From Gnetum montanum (lineage: Eukaryota; Streptophyta; Gnetopsida; Gnetales; Gnetaceae), in contig MNCI01025566.1 in assembly GCA_015680685.1 (NCBI GenBank), forward strand, positions 15,293 to 79,292: 64,000 nt of DNA, in the 5' to 3' direction. The translations under genes were made by a program, and so were the position numbers. Shown piece by piece: positions 22,501-32,879 of this stretch (position 1 is its first letter; each line of letters starts with the position of its first letter). A model generated the notes under the pieces. That model did no database searches. It was given only the letters and a program-made list of their open reading frames with translations, and was not told where the DNA came from.

Positions 22501-25500
22501 TGGTTTGTAGTACTTAAGTATGATGCAAACCTTCTCTTATCTTAGCCTAGTATGTACTACAAGAGTCAAATACTTTATCCTTCCATTTCCCTATAGAGAT
22601 CTTATGCAAGGTTAACAAAAGCATAGAAAAAGAAACATGGAACAATTTGAACCTAGAGTTTCCAAATGCTTCCAAGGAATGAGAATCATAGGGTTATTCA
22701 GAATGGTCATGAAAAGATCCACAACGAAGTATTAGTAAATAATAAACCTCAATTCCAAGTTCACAATCCTTTAGAAAATTACACTAATGGAAACATGGAC
22801 CTTGCTATCATGATGGCTCAAGGAATGCAACAATATCAAGCCCAACAAGCCTAATCTTTAGGCAATCAAAATCAACAAGGATTATGTGGTCTAAGAAACC
22901 TTATCCAAGTGTTCATGAAGCTTACCCAAGTTTACAAAAGTAGTCAATCCTATTAGGGCTGAGGCATGGTTCAAGGATATAGAAGTTATTAATACTTTGG
23001 GGTGTTCTAAAATAGAAAAGGCAGCTCTTGCCATTGACATGCTACACAGTGAGGCAAACCTATGGTGGAAAATAGAGGTGGCCAAAATTGCTGATGTAGA
23101 TAATCTTACCTAGGATGAGTTTACAAAGATATTTAATGAGAAATATGGCACTCATTTCTAAAAAAAAAGGCAAGAAGTTTTTAATTTGAAGCAAACTCCT
23201 AATACTAGTGTTAGTGCTCATAACGCTAGATTTGTGGAAGTCCTTAGGTATGTTTCTCACACGAACCTAAGTGAGAAAGACAATGCTAATCAATTTGTGG
23301 AGAGTTTGATTCCAACCTTGAATGCTAAAGGCTCAGTTGTTTTACCCGAAGACATTTGCAGAAGCAGCGGAGAAGTGTAGGATTGCAGAAGATAATTGGC
23401 AAAAATATCAAGTCAATCACAAAGCTCGTTTACCACCCAAGGGCCCAAGTTTCAAAAACCATGGATAGCCAAGTAACCGAAGTAGACTGAAGAATTTTCA
23501 AAATTCTAGAAATAATAATCAGTCTTTCAACCAACACCAGACCCAAAGAAGTAATAGAAATTAGAACTACTCCATGCAAAGTCAAGCTAGTAGTTATCCT
23601 ATGGGAGTATGTAAAAATCAATGTGTCAATAATATGGGACGATCTCAAAGTCAAAGATGTTACATATGTGGTGGACCTCATTTGAAGAGGTTTCGTCTGG
23701 AAAAATCCTAGTCAAGCTAATCAAAGATCAATTTACAGTTTGTTCTTCAACCCATGGGAAGACTTCAAGGTACAATTGAAAATCAAGGTGTATAATTTCA
23801 GAATTCCATCATAAAAGGTAAGGGTCTACTAAATGATAAAGAGGTATCAATTCTATTGGATTGTGGTGCCCCTTATTACTTCATCTCACCTACATCTCAC
23901 CTAGGTTGGTGTTAGATGAAAATGTAAGCTTCATAGATAGATGTATTGAGTTAGCCAATGTGTCTAAAACCAAAGTCAACAGAAAGGTCTAAAGATGTAC
24001 ATTGTTCCTAACTAAGGGAGAGTTTAAGATGGAACAAACTGTTATAAATTTAGGAACCTTTGACATTGCATTGGACATGGACTAGTTATGTTCACATAAA
24101 GAAATTATTGATTGTAACAAAAGTGCAATTACTTTAGAGGTGAATGGTCAAGCAATAAAAATGCAAAGAGGGAACTTTGCCACATTTGACATCCACAACA
24201 TAAAGACTCCATTAGTCTCCTCTTTTCTTTTCTGCTAATTTGCTCCAACTATGCCTTTTCTAAGCTATTATGACCCTTTCCTTAGCCTTACTCTTGGTCT
24301 ACAACTTTTGTATAAAAAACTCTAAATACAACATAACTTTGTAGACTTAGGAAATAACAAAGACAATGTTTCAGCATTGCCCAAAATCTTGACAAATTTT
24401 GATATTCTAAGTTCCTGCTTCTTACAATCTAAAACCATACTAGCTTCAAATCCTCTCTAGATTCATCATCAGTGGTAGTAAACTAGTTTGGCTATATATT
24501 TATTATATATATCTATTATTTAGCTAAGAGAATTTTTCAGATTTTCAAAATTAAAAAATCTTAAATTGATACACTGAGAATTGATTTTCCAAGGACAAAG
24601 TCTAAGTGACAAAGTAGTTAGACTCTTGCAAATAATAATTCCCATGAAAAAGTTCATTTCTTATCCTAGCATTATACCAATAATTATTTATTTACTATGG
24701 CAAAGTCCAGCCAAAAAAATTTTATTTTACTATGACAGAAGGGGACTCTCTTGGACTGGTAATTGGCCTCTCAACCAAAATAATAATAAGAAAGAAAGAG
24801 ATCATTTATATATATCCTAGCAAAAGTTGGACAAATTTATTATTATTATTTTGTTTTGAAAGGGTGGGATAACTTTCTTTTTATTATAAAATTAATAATT
24901 AATTGTTGTTGTTGTTATTACATAAAATGAAAAATAGTTGATAGATAAAGCATTATTTGTAAAGTTCTTTTTTTATGCTTTCAAATTAAGGTTATTAATT
25001 TAGTAATTTAAAAAATTTTGAATAATAAAAAGTAATCAGTTGCGTATTATTAGGAATTGAACTCATGACCTCCTAAATAAAATAATCTAATGAAAGTGGT
25101 TATATCTTTTTCTATTTCGCATTATTTTGTTTATGAGCAGACACCACCCTTCACTAATCTCTAAGCCTCCATCTCTATTCACATTATTAAGATGTAGCTT
25201 AATATCTATGGATTCTATAATTTTTCTCTCTAGATAATTTTCTATCCTGGCTAGGACTTTGCGTTTCTCTAGTTGCTATATATATCTAGTTTCATCATTT
25301 TATATTTAGCAATGTGATGTTAATCAACTCACCACCATCAATTTGATGGGGAGAGTGAATTGATCATGGGTCCCACAGCTCTCGCTATAGAACTATTGAT
25401 TTATTTTCACTGTTGTTTTTTCCGGATCTCATTTTTCAATTAAGCAGCCTAAATCTAACCGTGATCTTGACCCTTCATTGTAATTGTATCTTATCATTTG

Positions 25501-27298
25501 TTGATTACACATCCCATTTATATAGTCAGCAAAATGCTTCCTGATGGCACAGGCAATTACGGAAACCTCTATGCCTTTCATTAGTCTTGGTTTGGTCCAT
25601 TGTGAAAAAATCCTACAAATACGTATTCTATTTTATGTTTTACATGCTATAGACAGATGTTAAATGGTTTTGCACTCTAGCAACATATGATTTTATGACT
25701 TCCATCCTTGCAAAAGGTACATCTAATCAAGACATATATAACTTTCTACTTTATACTCTGTGTTACCGGTTTTCATCTTGGCTTTTCAGTGATAATGAAT
25801 TGAGTATAATGACAGCTAAAACCAAGACATTGGAATTTCCTTGACCTGACAACTTCATTATTACCAGTGAACTTTCTATACAAGTTATTCATACATTAAA
25901 GCATGTGACTTGCTCGTTAAGGTATGTGACTTGGATCCTGCAAGTTACTGCTTGAATCCCAGGGAATTACTAATGTGATATATAGACATTATGCAAAAAT
26001 AGTTGAAACTAACTGGTCCAGTAGAACCTTGAGGTCTAAGAAGTAATGAAAAACAATTTTAACTTCATACATCTTTAAGCCTAACTTTATTTGTTAATGA
26101 TTTGTTGAATTAGGAAATAGTTATCGGTACGTATTCTTTGCTACAAAGTTTGACAATATTCCTCTTGATATTACCACTGTCCTAATTTTGACCTGTCAGT
26201 TTCATAAACAGAAAAATTTGTCCCAGTTCTCATATCATTCAAGAAAGGCCACTAGAAAAGCATTAAATAATCATTTAATGATGTAGAGAAGAAAAGTTTT
26301 GTGACCTCTTGTAAGTTGAGGCAAGTTTCATTATACATGAATTATTTGAATACTGATAACACCTTTTTTCAAATAATGTTGCAAGTTCGGATATATTTTT
26401 TAAAAGGTCCACACTGTAGTGTCATATAGCTAACTTATCTTAAGAAGATCATTTCATGTAAATTGTCCAATCAAAATGTGATCTCTCTCTAAGCTTTATA
26501 CAACGGCAACTGGCCATCACTGGCTACGTTGCATTTCGTTTTAGCCATTGAAAGTGCTCGTATGTTCAATCAATTTTGTGAAGTATATCTCTGAGGTCAT
26601 TTTTGGTTCAGATAAAACCTGTTATTGTGATGGAAAATGGAAGAAAACACTCCCAGTCCCCGTTGAAACCCCATCAGTAACAGTCCTAAATAATGTGATT
26701 TTCTTGCTTAGGGGGAAAATTCATGTGATTTTTCTGCTAAGCATGAAATGAATAGTTAAAGTCCACGATAGATAATGGGAAATTCAAAGAAAAGAAATTT
26801 CAGAAGTAAATAATTGCCTAATCCTTGGCTTGCTCCTGTTATCCACACAACCTGTAAATTCCAACAAAAATGGAAACCGTGGTAAGACCAAAAGTTTAAT
26901 ACACGATTTTAGAAATTGCTCGTTGTTAGCAAAGCAGAGGCAATTATGTACATGAAATGAGTCAACAGAGAGAAAATGTAAGAAAACTAAAACGGAAATG
27001 CATTAGTGCATCTATGTTCAAATTGAGAAAGACACATAAGGACTGGCTTGGGAATACCTTGTCCTCTAATTCATGTTGCTTTGCCCGGCCTTTGCCCAAC
27101 AACGTGAAATCGGCTGAAACCATTAAAATTCAAATTTCACTTAAGCACGGAGATAGAACAGTCATGAACAAAAATAATAAAACTTAAAGTCGGACTCCTA
27201 CCATCGGCAAATGCGATGCGGAAAAGCATGTACAAGAAAATCAGAACACTGAAAACAGGCAACCACCATAAAATCCCGTATCCTATCTGAATCTGCAT
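19440..27298 (-). CDS. DHRS7-like short-chain dehydrogenase/reductase, 8 exons, C-terminus not found
   Basis: Exons (minus): 27,298-27,202; 27,113-27,058; 26,851-26,818; 20,482-20,384; 20,280-20,132; 19,872-19,834; 19,746-19,654; 19,538-19,440. They join in phase to 666 nt (222 codons) without a stop. Seen in order: a hydrophobic N-terminus (about residues 9-31), VVWITGASQGLG (dinucleotide-binding TGxxxGxG), VVILPLDL, MVHNAA (NNAG-like), FEVNVIGT with the catalytic Asn, VVMSSAAGKT with the catalytic Ser, and YAASK (catalytic Tyr and Lys). This is the order of classical SDRs; the closest family I recognise is the membrane-anchored DHRS7 group, which uses NAD(P)(H), probably on a lipophilic substrate. 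Full-length relatives are about 320-350 residues, so about 100 C-terminal residues must lie past a long eighth intron. The only undisrupted gene in the window. Confidence 0.85.
19654..19746 (-). CDS. SDR gene exon 7
   Basis: Encodes DTFEVNVIGTIMLTQCLASS and onward to GHFVV. Contains the structural/catalytic Asn of SDRs. Donor GT at 19,653. Confidence 0.85.
19834..19872 (-). CDS. SDR gene exon 6 (39 bp)
   Basis: Thirteen codons, KTSALDTSETALK, between TTTCAG and GT. Confidence 0.8.
20132..20280 (-). CDS. SDR gene exon 5
   Basis: Acceptor AATTAG. Encodes KNAPDGVVILPLDL through MVHNAAYERP. Donor GT at 20,131. Confidence 0.85.
20384..20482 (-). CDS. SDR gene exon 4
   Basis: Acceptor TTTTAG. 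Encodes GEALAKELARLGAKLILSAR and onward to ESLS. Donor GT at 20,383. Confidence 0.85.
20888..22600. other. Intron 3 sequence without other features
   Basis: AT-rich. Short frames on both strands show no recognisable domain. Confidence 0.4.
22630..24240 (+). pseudogene. Ty3/gypsy gag-protease fragment in intron 3, antisense to the gene
   Basis: The gag core is readable across frames: AEAWFKDIEVINTLGC, EKAALAIDMLHSEANLWW and DEFTKIFNEKYGTHF (about 22,960-23,160). A zinc knuckle remnant CYICGGPHLKRF follows at about 23,660, then a retropepsin-like part with VSILLDCGAPYYFIS (about 23,845) and LDMD*LCSHKEIIDCNKSAI (about 24,074). The fold order matches non-Athila (chromovirus-type) gypsy gag-PR. 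No RT, RNase H, integrase or LTR was found near it. Many stops and frame changes; a dead fragment. Confidence 0.7.
24241..26817. other. Remaining intron 3 sequence
   Basis: AT-rich, with no gene recognised. A B-box-like sequence on the minus strand near 25,050 is noted separately under rejected items. Confidence 0.35.
26818..26851 (-). CDS. SDR gene exon 3 (34 bp, nucleotide-binding motif, GC donor)
   Basis: Acceptor TTTACAG. Encodes VVWITGASQGL plus the first base of Gly. The next intron begins GC, not GT (TTAG/gcaatt). Phase and protein continuity with exon 4 support the junction. Confidence 0.8.
27058..27113 (-). CDS. SDR gene exon 2
   Basis: Acceptor TTTCAG precedes 27,113. Encodes DFTLLGKGRAKQHELEDK, the polar linker after the membrane segment. 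Donor GT at 27,057. Intron 1 is 88 bp. Confidence 0.8.
27202..27298 (-). CDS. SDR gene exon 1 (start codon, membrane segment)
   Basis: ATG at 27,298-27,296. Encodes MQIQIGYGILWWLPVFSVL and a further hydrophobic run, then FAD. Donor GT at 27,201-27,200. Exon ends in phase 1. Confidence 0.8.
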
Positions 27299-27820
27299 CT
27301 TGCCGGACGCACTGCTATAGCCTTTCTTTCTACCTGTCTAATTATCTCGTATTGTTGCCTGTACACAACCAAATGAGGTATTTGCTTAAATGTTTCCTAT
27401 GTTTAACGGTCTGTGATTTCGGGTTAGGCTTTCAAATCTTTTGTGCTTTAAAATCTATCGAGTTGCTAAATATTTACGGGGCTGCTGAAGATACTGCAGA
27501 CGCATGCTTCGTTCGGGTGGGCTCTACGCTAAGTATTTACATTAATTGCGCACATGAAGAGCTAACTTGAGTTGAGTGTTGTACTTGGATTAGCCATGGG
27601 ACATTGAGACCTCCCCTTAACCGAGTTTGGCATATTTCTACCTAAGCATGCTAGAAATCTTCACCTCGGCTCTCCTACAGTGGTAACTACCACAAACTTC
27701 GTCTAAGGTTCATCACAACGCCTACCTCATAAATGAGGTTTTAAAAAATATTTTTATTTTCTTTTCTTTTATTTAAAAAAATGTTTTCAATGAGGTTTTA
27801 TTTTTATTCATGACTCATCA
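27299..27820 (-). promoter_or_regulatory. Presumed 5' flank of the SDR gene, abutting a retroelement end
   Basis: The translation start at 27,298 is followed upstream by about 500 bp before the polypurine tract of the minus-strand retroelement (27,821-27,829). That stretch must hold the leader and proximal promoter, or the retroelement's 3' LTR, or both. I cannot place a TATA box or the LTR end with confidence. Confidence 0.35.
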
Positions 27821-28539
27821 TACCCCCATGACTGAATAAAACTCGTCCTTGAGTCGAATAAAACTCGTCCTCGAGTTAAACAAAATGAGGGACAAGTTCT
27901 TTACAAAATATTGAGAAGGTATGGGATTATTGACTAACTTAAACAACAAACAAAACAATTGACTCTTACATGCTACAATGGTGATTTACAAAAATTGGGA
28001 CACAATATTACAAGATGCAAAACTAGGAAACTCATGTAGTGCTTGGAGGCAATGGCTCCTCCATTGGACGCTTCCCTTTGTCACTAGGCTTGTAAAATTT
28101 GTAATGATTAAGCAATGTTTGCAACTTTTCCTCTTTCGTCCTTGGGTCATGTACCGTCTAGGTTGTTGAACCAATGGATGCTGGCACCGGTACATCCCAA
28201 GGGCATGGCAGTTGCAGGAACATCTTATTGGTCTTCACATAGCAGGCTGCAAACTACTGTTGTTCTTCCTCAAAGGTCCTAGCTTTTTCTCTTAATTCTT
28301 GATAATCTATCAATCTCCTAGCTAAGTCCGAGGCAACATCCCCCTATCCATGGTAACGAGATTTGATCACCTCCAATTCTAAGTTTGCCACATGGAGCTT
28401 CTGTAAAGCATATTTTCTATTCACAAACTTTTTCTCATATAATGCATAAGTGGCTACTACTTACTTCTCCAGCTCACTATGAGGCCTGCTTACTATTAAC
28501 ATGGCGAGGTTGGCATATCTAAGGTTAGCTAACACCATG
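27821..28539 (-). mobile_element. Outer Athila-like element: 3' end and ORF3 tail
   Basis: On the minus strand 28,539-28,040 continues the ORF3 reading frame of 50,980-48,800. It reads LRYANLAMLIVSRPHSELEK, then LQKLHVANLELEV and LPCPWDVPVPASIG, parallel to the inner copy's LHYANLVMLTVGRPWSDLEK (about 47,143) and LPCPWDV (about 47,460). Non-coding sequence follows down to a polypurine tract ATGGGGGTA (27,829-27,821) directly before TGATGA, where the 3' LTR of this outer element should begin. Its LTR end was not resolved. Confidence 0.65.
28535..28539. repeat. 5-bp TSD, left (CCATG)
   Basis: CCATG precedes the 5' LTR here and follows the 3' LTR at 48,800-48,804, the normal 5-bp duplication for Ty3/gypsy. 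Confidence 0.85.
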
Positions 28540-29434
28540 TGATGAAGTGTTCAGTCGATACGTCAACTGGGCCATGTTAACGGAACCTCGTTGACGTGGC
28601 CACGTTGACGTGACCCTGTCGACGTATCTGTCCATGCGTTAATGTGACCCCGTTAATGCAAAGTCTATCTCTTACTATAAATATGCATGCACCCGTAGCA
28701 TTTATGACATATTTTGGAATAGTTGTAACCAAACTCTTGTAGTTTGTTCCCGTAAGAGTTAGAATATTTTCCAAGTGCCCACAGCAGGTGTGAGAAAGGT
28801 GTACGACTCTTTATTTGAGCACTAATGTACTTGAGCCCATTGGCGTGACCAGCAATAAAGATGAGCTTTTTGAGCATTCCTTACAGCATTTGGATTTAAT
28901 CACTTAAGCATTTAACAGATTAATATTTCAATGCTTTAATAATTTTAGAAGCTTTTATTGTTATCACTTTACTGTTATTGTCCTTTCATATTTTATGAGA
29001 ACCATAGGCACGACCATCTTGAACATATATCAAACACTTGGTAACCCAGTGATGCTTAATGTTTGGTAACCCAGCAGTGGTTAGGGTATGCTTAGGATGT
29101 GCATGGAAGATGGGATCAGTTGCTTATGCTAGGGAGAGTTAAGTGGTAGAGTAGAATAGTTATAAATTGCACAACTTTCCATTTTCTACAATTAAAGAAT
29201 TAGACCTTAAAAGATAAACAATAAAACCAATAAAAATCATTTGCCTTAATCTCACTTAACCAACACTTTAGAATGTTACAAGTGAGGTTGGGAAGACAAC
29301 CACCATTCTAACTAAGGTTTTGCTTGCTAGAGTTTGGTGTATGCAAGTGCTTGCAGTTTGCGGAATTTGACCGTGTCATGCGTGAATGCCCGTGATTCAT
29401 ATGGTTGGGCGTAGGGGTACCTTGGCACTCATCA
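28540..29434 (+). repeat. 5' LTR of Athila-like element
   Basis: 895 bp, TGATGA...TCATCA. The first ~130 bp (U3) hold repeated GTTGACGTG-like motifs, then a TATA box CTATAAATAT at 28,675-28,684. Divergence from the 3' LTR is easily seen and dominated by transitions. Confidence 0.85.
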
Positions 29435-29435
29435 T

Positions 29436-29453
29436 TGACGCCATTGCTAGGGA
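29436..29453 (+). promoter_or_regulatory. Primer-binding site, tRNA-Asp type
   Basis: TGACGCCATTGCTAGGGA differs from the tRNA-Asp complement TGGCGCCGTTGCCGGGGA at four places, all G to A or C to T. One base separates it from the LTR end. Confidence 0.75.
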
Positions 29454-29599
29454 CTGCTAGTCTTACATGCGTTATATAGTCTTAGCAAGATCATCATTTA
29501 CGTTATTGGAATGGACCCAGGATAGTGAAATCTACGCACGCTAGGCGGTTTAAGTAAAAGAATAAGGCACACCAGTTGAGTTGTTATCTAACATCAAAA

Positions 29600-31441
29600 A
29601 TGTTTTCTTCTCATGGGCGAGATAGATCCAACCCACTAGTGCCACAGGAGTGTCAAGTGGTATACGCACATCCAAATGAGTATATCCCCAACTTCACCTT
29701 TATCCTACATCAGGATGACCACCTACGATGGCGGGACATGGAGGGTAACATCATATTACCTCCTGAGCAGTCAATTCCTGGAATGCTACTTCGAAATCTT
29801 ACCAGGTTGGGCATTCAAAACCATGGTGTGGAATACATCATGAAGGATCATGACTACCGAGATTATCGTCCTAATGAGGCACAACGTGCACAGGACCGGC
29901 AATAGGCGGAACGCCATGAACACATAAAGGGGAAACAGTTCAGTAACCCTTTGTTCTTATAGGATCAGCATGATGATGAAGAACCTATTTTTCATGATTC
30001 CCATTTGGCCAAACCTCCTCCAATGCATCAAATCATCTAGTCCATCATTCAAAGTAAACAATCAAGCAACCAAGAGCACAAGGATGATGGGGGATCGCGC
30101 AAGGAAGATCATGGCAAAGGGAAAGATGGACATGAAGATAGGGGTCATCATCAAAGTAGAGGAGGAGATCAACATCAAGGTGGTGGCAGTTCTTTTCCCT
30201 CTTCTCCATCTTCTCATTCCACCTTGTCTTCACCAAGTTCTAACTTCAATCGCAACCATAGTAGGAAGGATTGGGGTGATGGTAATTGAAAAGACTGATG
30301 GGATTGCAAGGATTGACGGGAATGACGTGAGGAAAAGCATGACTAGTCACGTGAGTCTCATCATCAAGAAAGGAGAGGCAGCCGAAATCATCACAGACGT
30401 CGTGGCCAATCATAGGACTATGACTTAGATGAACCATTATTAGCTATTCGAAGCATGCTTAACATAGTAGAGGCAATTCAAATACCCAGTCGGCACTTGA
30501 AAGATAGTCAAATCAAGTGCCTTGACATGAACAATATCCCCAAATTTGAAGGGGGATATAATTGTGATCCACAGACTCACTTGCAAGCATTCCATGATAC
30601 TTGCACCTTGTAGAACATAGACAATGATTGGCAAAAACTCAAGCTGTTCCCCCGAACACTCATCAAGGAAGCAGAAAGCTAGTACCAATCTTTGGAGCTG
30701 GAATTAATCAGGAGATGGAGTATGATGCTGGAAATTTTCAATGATAAGTACCAAACCCACTCCAGAGTGGCGAATCTGAGATGACAGATCCAAGGGTGGA
30801 AACAGGGTGGTCATGAACCCTTGGATGCAACCATGGGAAGATATTACTCATTGTTACACCGATGCCTTGGTCATGGCTACTCTCAGCAGGAATAACTCTA
30901 CCATATCATAGATGGGCTTTGGTTTAAAACAAGAAAGACCCTAGGCATTTATGCTCAGGGATGGCTATCTAAATTGAGGACCCATCAGCTGTAGCACCTA
31001 ATTGAGCAGGTGGCTAAAGAAGAGGGTGAATTAAGGAAAAAAGAAAGTGCAAAAGAGTATAATTGGGACCCTTCCATTCAAAAGAAGGAAGTCCAATTTT
31101 GTGAAGAGGAGGAAGAATCACCACCAGATGCAGTAGTGAACCGAAAAACCTTGCCCATACAAAAATTTTCCTATGAAATTTCGTCCAAGGTTGACAAGAT
31201 GTGGGATTCTTTGGATGAAAGGTTCCAAAGCATTCTGAAAATCACGGAGGAATCCAAAGAGAGAAGTAATGAGCAAGATCAACAAAGGAGAAGAGAAGCT
31301 AAATGTGCCTACCATAAACGTAAGGGCAAAGTTGCTGCAGCAAAATGGGTTGCAGACTCTGACATAGAGGAGGATGATGGATGTGACATATGCCAGTACG
31401 AACATCCTAAGGGGTGTTTCCTGGTGGTGTCACATCTATAA
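29600..31441 (+). pseudogene. Athila-like gag
   Basis: Begins MFSSHGRDRSNPLVP. The core contains SQIKCLDMNNIPKFEGGYN, LQAFHDTCTL, DWQKLKLFPRTLIKEA and LEIFNDKYQT (about 30,505-30,760). It ends CDICQYEHPKG...VSHL and a TAA. It is colinear with the better preserved minus-strand gag at 42,774-40,903. Comparing the two, internal stops here sit at Gln, Trp or Arg codons of the other copy. Non-functional. Confidence 0.75.
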
Positions 31442-32169
31442 GAGTCTGGGGTATATGTGATGAATCCTCATTTGGCAAAAAGGATAACACCCCAAAGATT
31501 GCCTTATCCGCAAGGCAATCCCAAGTAGTTCCACTAGCAATAAGGATATTACCCAAGTGGAGCACCATCGCAACCCTATGAGTATTACCAGCAATGGCAA
31601 CATCCACAATCATGGCGGATGCCACCTCCAAGGTAGTAGTACCCTTACTGGTAGCCAGATCCTTACAGGAACTACATTCAGCAACCCATTTCCCCGTGGG
31701 ACTCTTCTAGTCATGTGACATTTCAAACTTATTACCACCCCTCGAAATACTTTTTGAACATAGTCTCCATCACCTAGGGGGGAGAACCCACATCTATACT
31801 ATCCTCCATCACCTTCTCCTGCTATCCCTACTCATCAACTATGCAGGCAGAGATACCACCACAACCATAGCAATGTAATGCCACAAGGGCTGTCAACTTA
31901 CAGCTAGCTTCTTAGTCAGGTGGACCTGAATCAAAACCATAGAAATGCCCTTTCTTCTGGCCCAATAACCCAAACATACCCTCACATTCACCTATGGCCA
32001 GTGCCTCTGAACCTTCAATCGCCTCCACCATTCAACCCTTTGAGTAACCTTCCAGCCAAACACCCTCCACAATATAAACCGTCATGCTCACACATGCTGT
32101 GAAAGACTAGATAAAAGTAGGTCATCTCCCTTGAAAATTGACTAATCTAGGGAGTCCCCTCATATACCT

Positions 32170-32830
32170 TCAAGTGGCAGGAAACGAGCCATGCAAAGCT
32201 CTTTTGAATTCGGGGTCAGGTGTTAATTTGATTTCACATGATATGTAGAAGACTTGGAACTTGCCCTCGATGAAGAAAAGTAACATCTGGCTCGAGTTGG
32301 CAGACCAATCCATAACTGTACGCTTGGGATTGGTAGAAAATATCATGACCACCATTTGTGGGTGGTCCTATCCTGCTGACTTCTTGGTCATCCAGATTGA
32401 TAATTGCAAAGGGAATTTTCCAATTATAATGGAGAGAGCCTAGCTCATCATGGTGGATGCATGACTAGGACTCTGAGATCTTTCCCTTGAAATTTAAAAA
32501 AAAATCCTTTTGGGAAGATTTAGAAGAAGCATGTTCCATGCATCGCGTACAGTGACTTAGGGTACAACTATGTGCAGCAACTTTGGTCCGTTAAGCGAAC
32601 ATCTATTCAAGCATGCAGTCGGTGTGCTAAAGAATCACAAGTTCAACAATGCCTGTACATAGCAACCATGAATCAAGAAGGCACCCAGTGGCTGATCCTT
32701 GACTTTGATAGTAGCACTTTATGCATGGAACCATATGAGGGCCTTGTATGTGCCTATATGAAAAGCATAGAAGAATTGGAAAAGGTCCATCAACAAGTCT
32801 CTGCTGTTGATGACAATGATGATTGAGAAA
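32170..32830 (+). pseudogene. Athila-like aspartic protease and linker
   Basis: LLNSGSGVNLIS (from about 32,197) is the retropepsin active-site loop with the catalytic Asp changed to Asn (the nested copy has LLDSGSGVNLIS). LELADQSITVRLGLVENI and FPIIMERA follow. A Cys-containing linker (32,572-32,826) precedes RT. Confidence 0.7.
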
Positions 32831-32879
32831 AGCTATAGATCCCTGAAAGCTTTCAACAGGAGCCTTTAGAACTGAAAAC

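Noticed and set aside
25020-25140. Minus-strand B-box-like AGTTCAATTCCT near 25,050, suggesting a tRNA or SINE
   Set aside because: No A box, no cloverleaf and no flanking direct repeat could be found; kept only as a hint.
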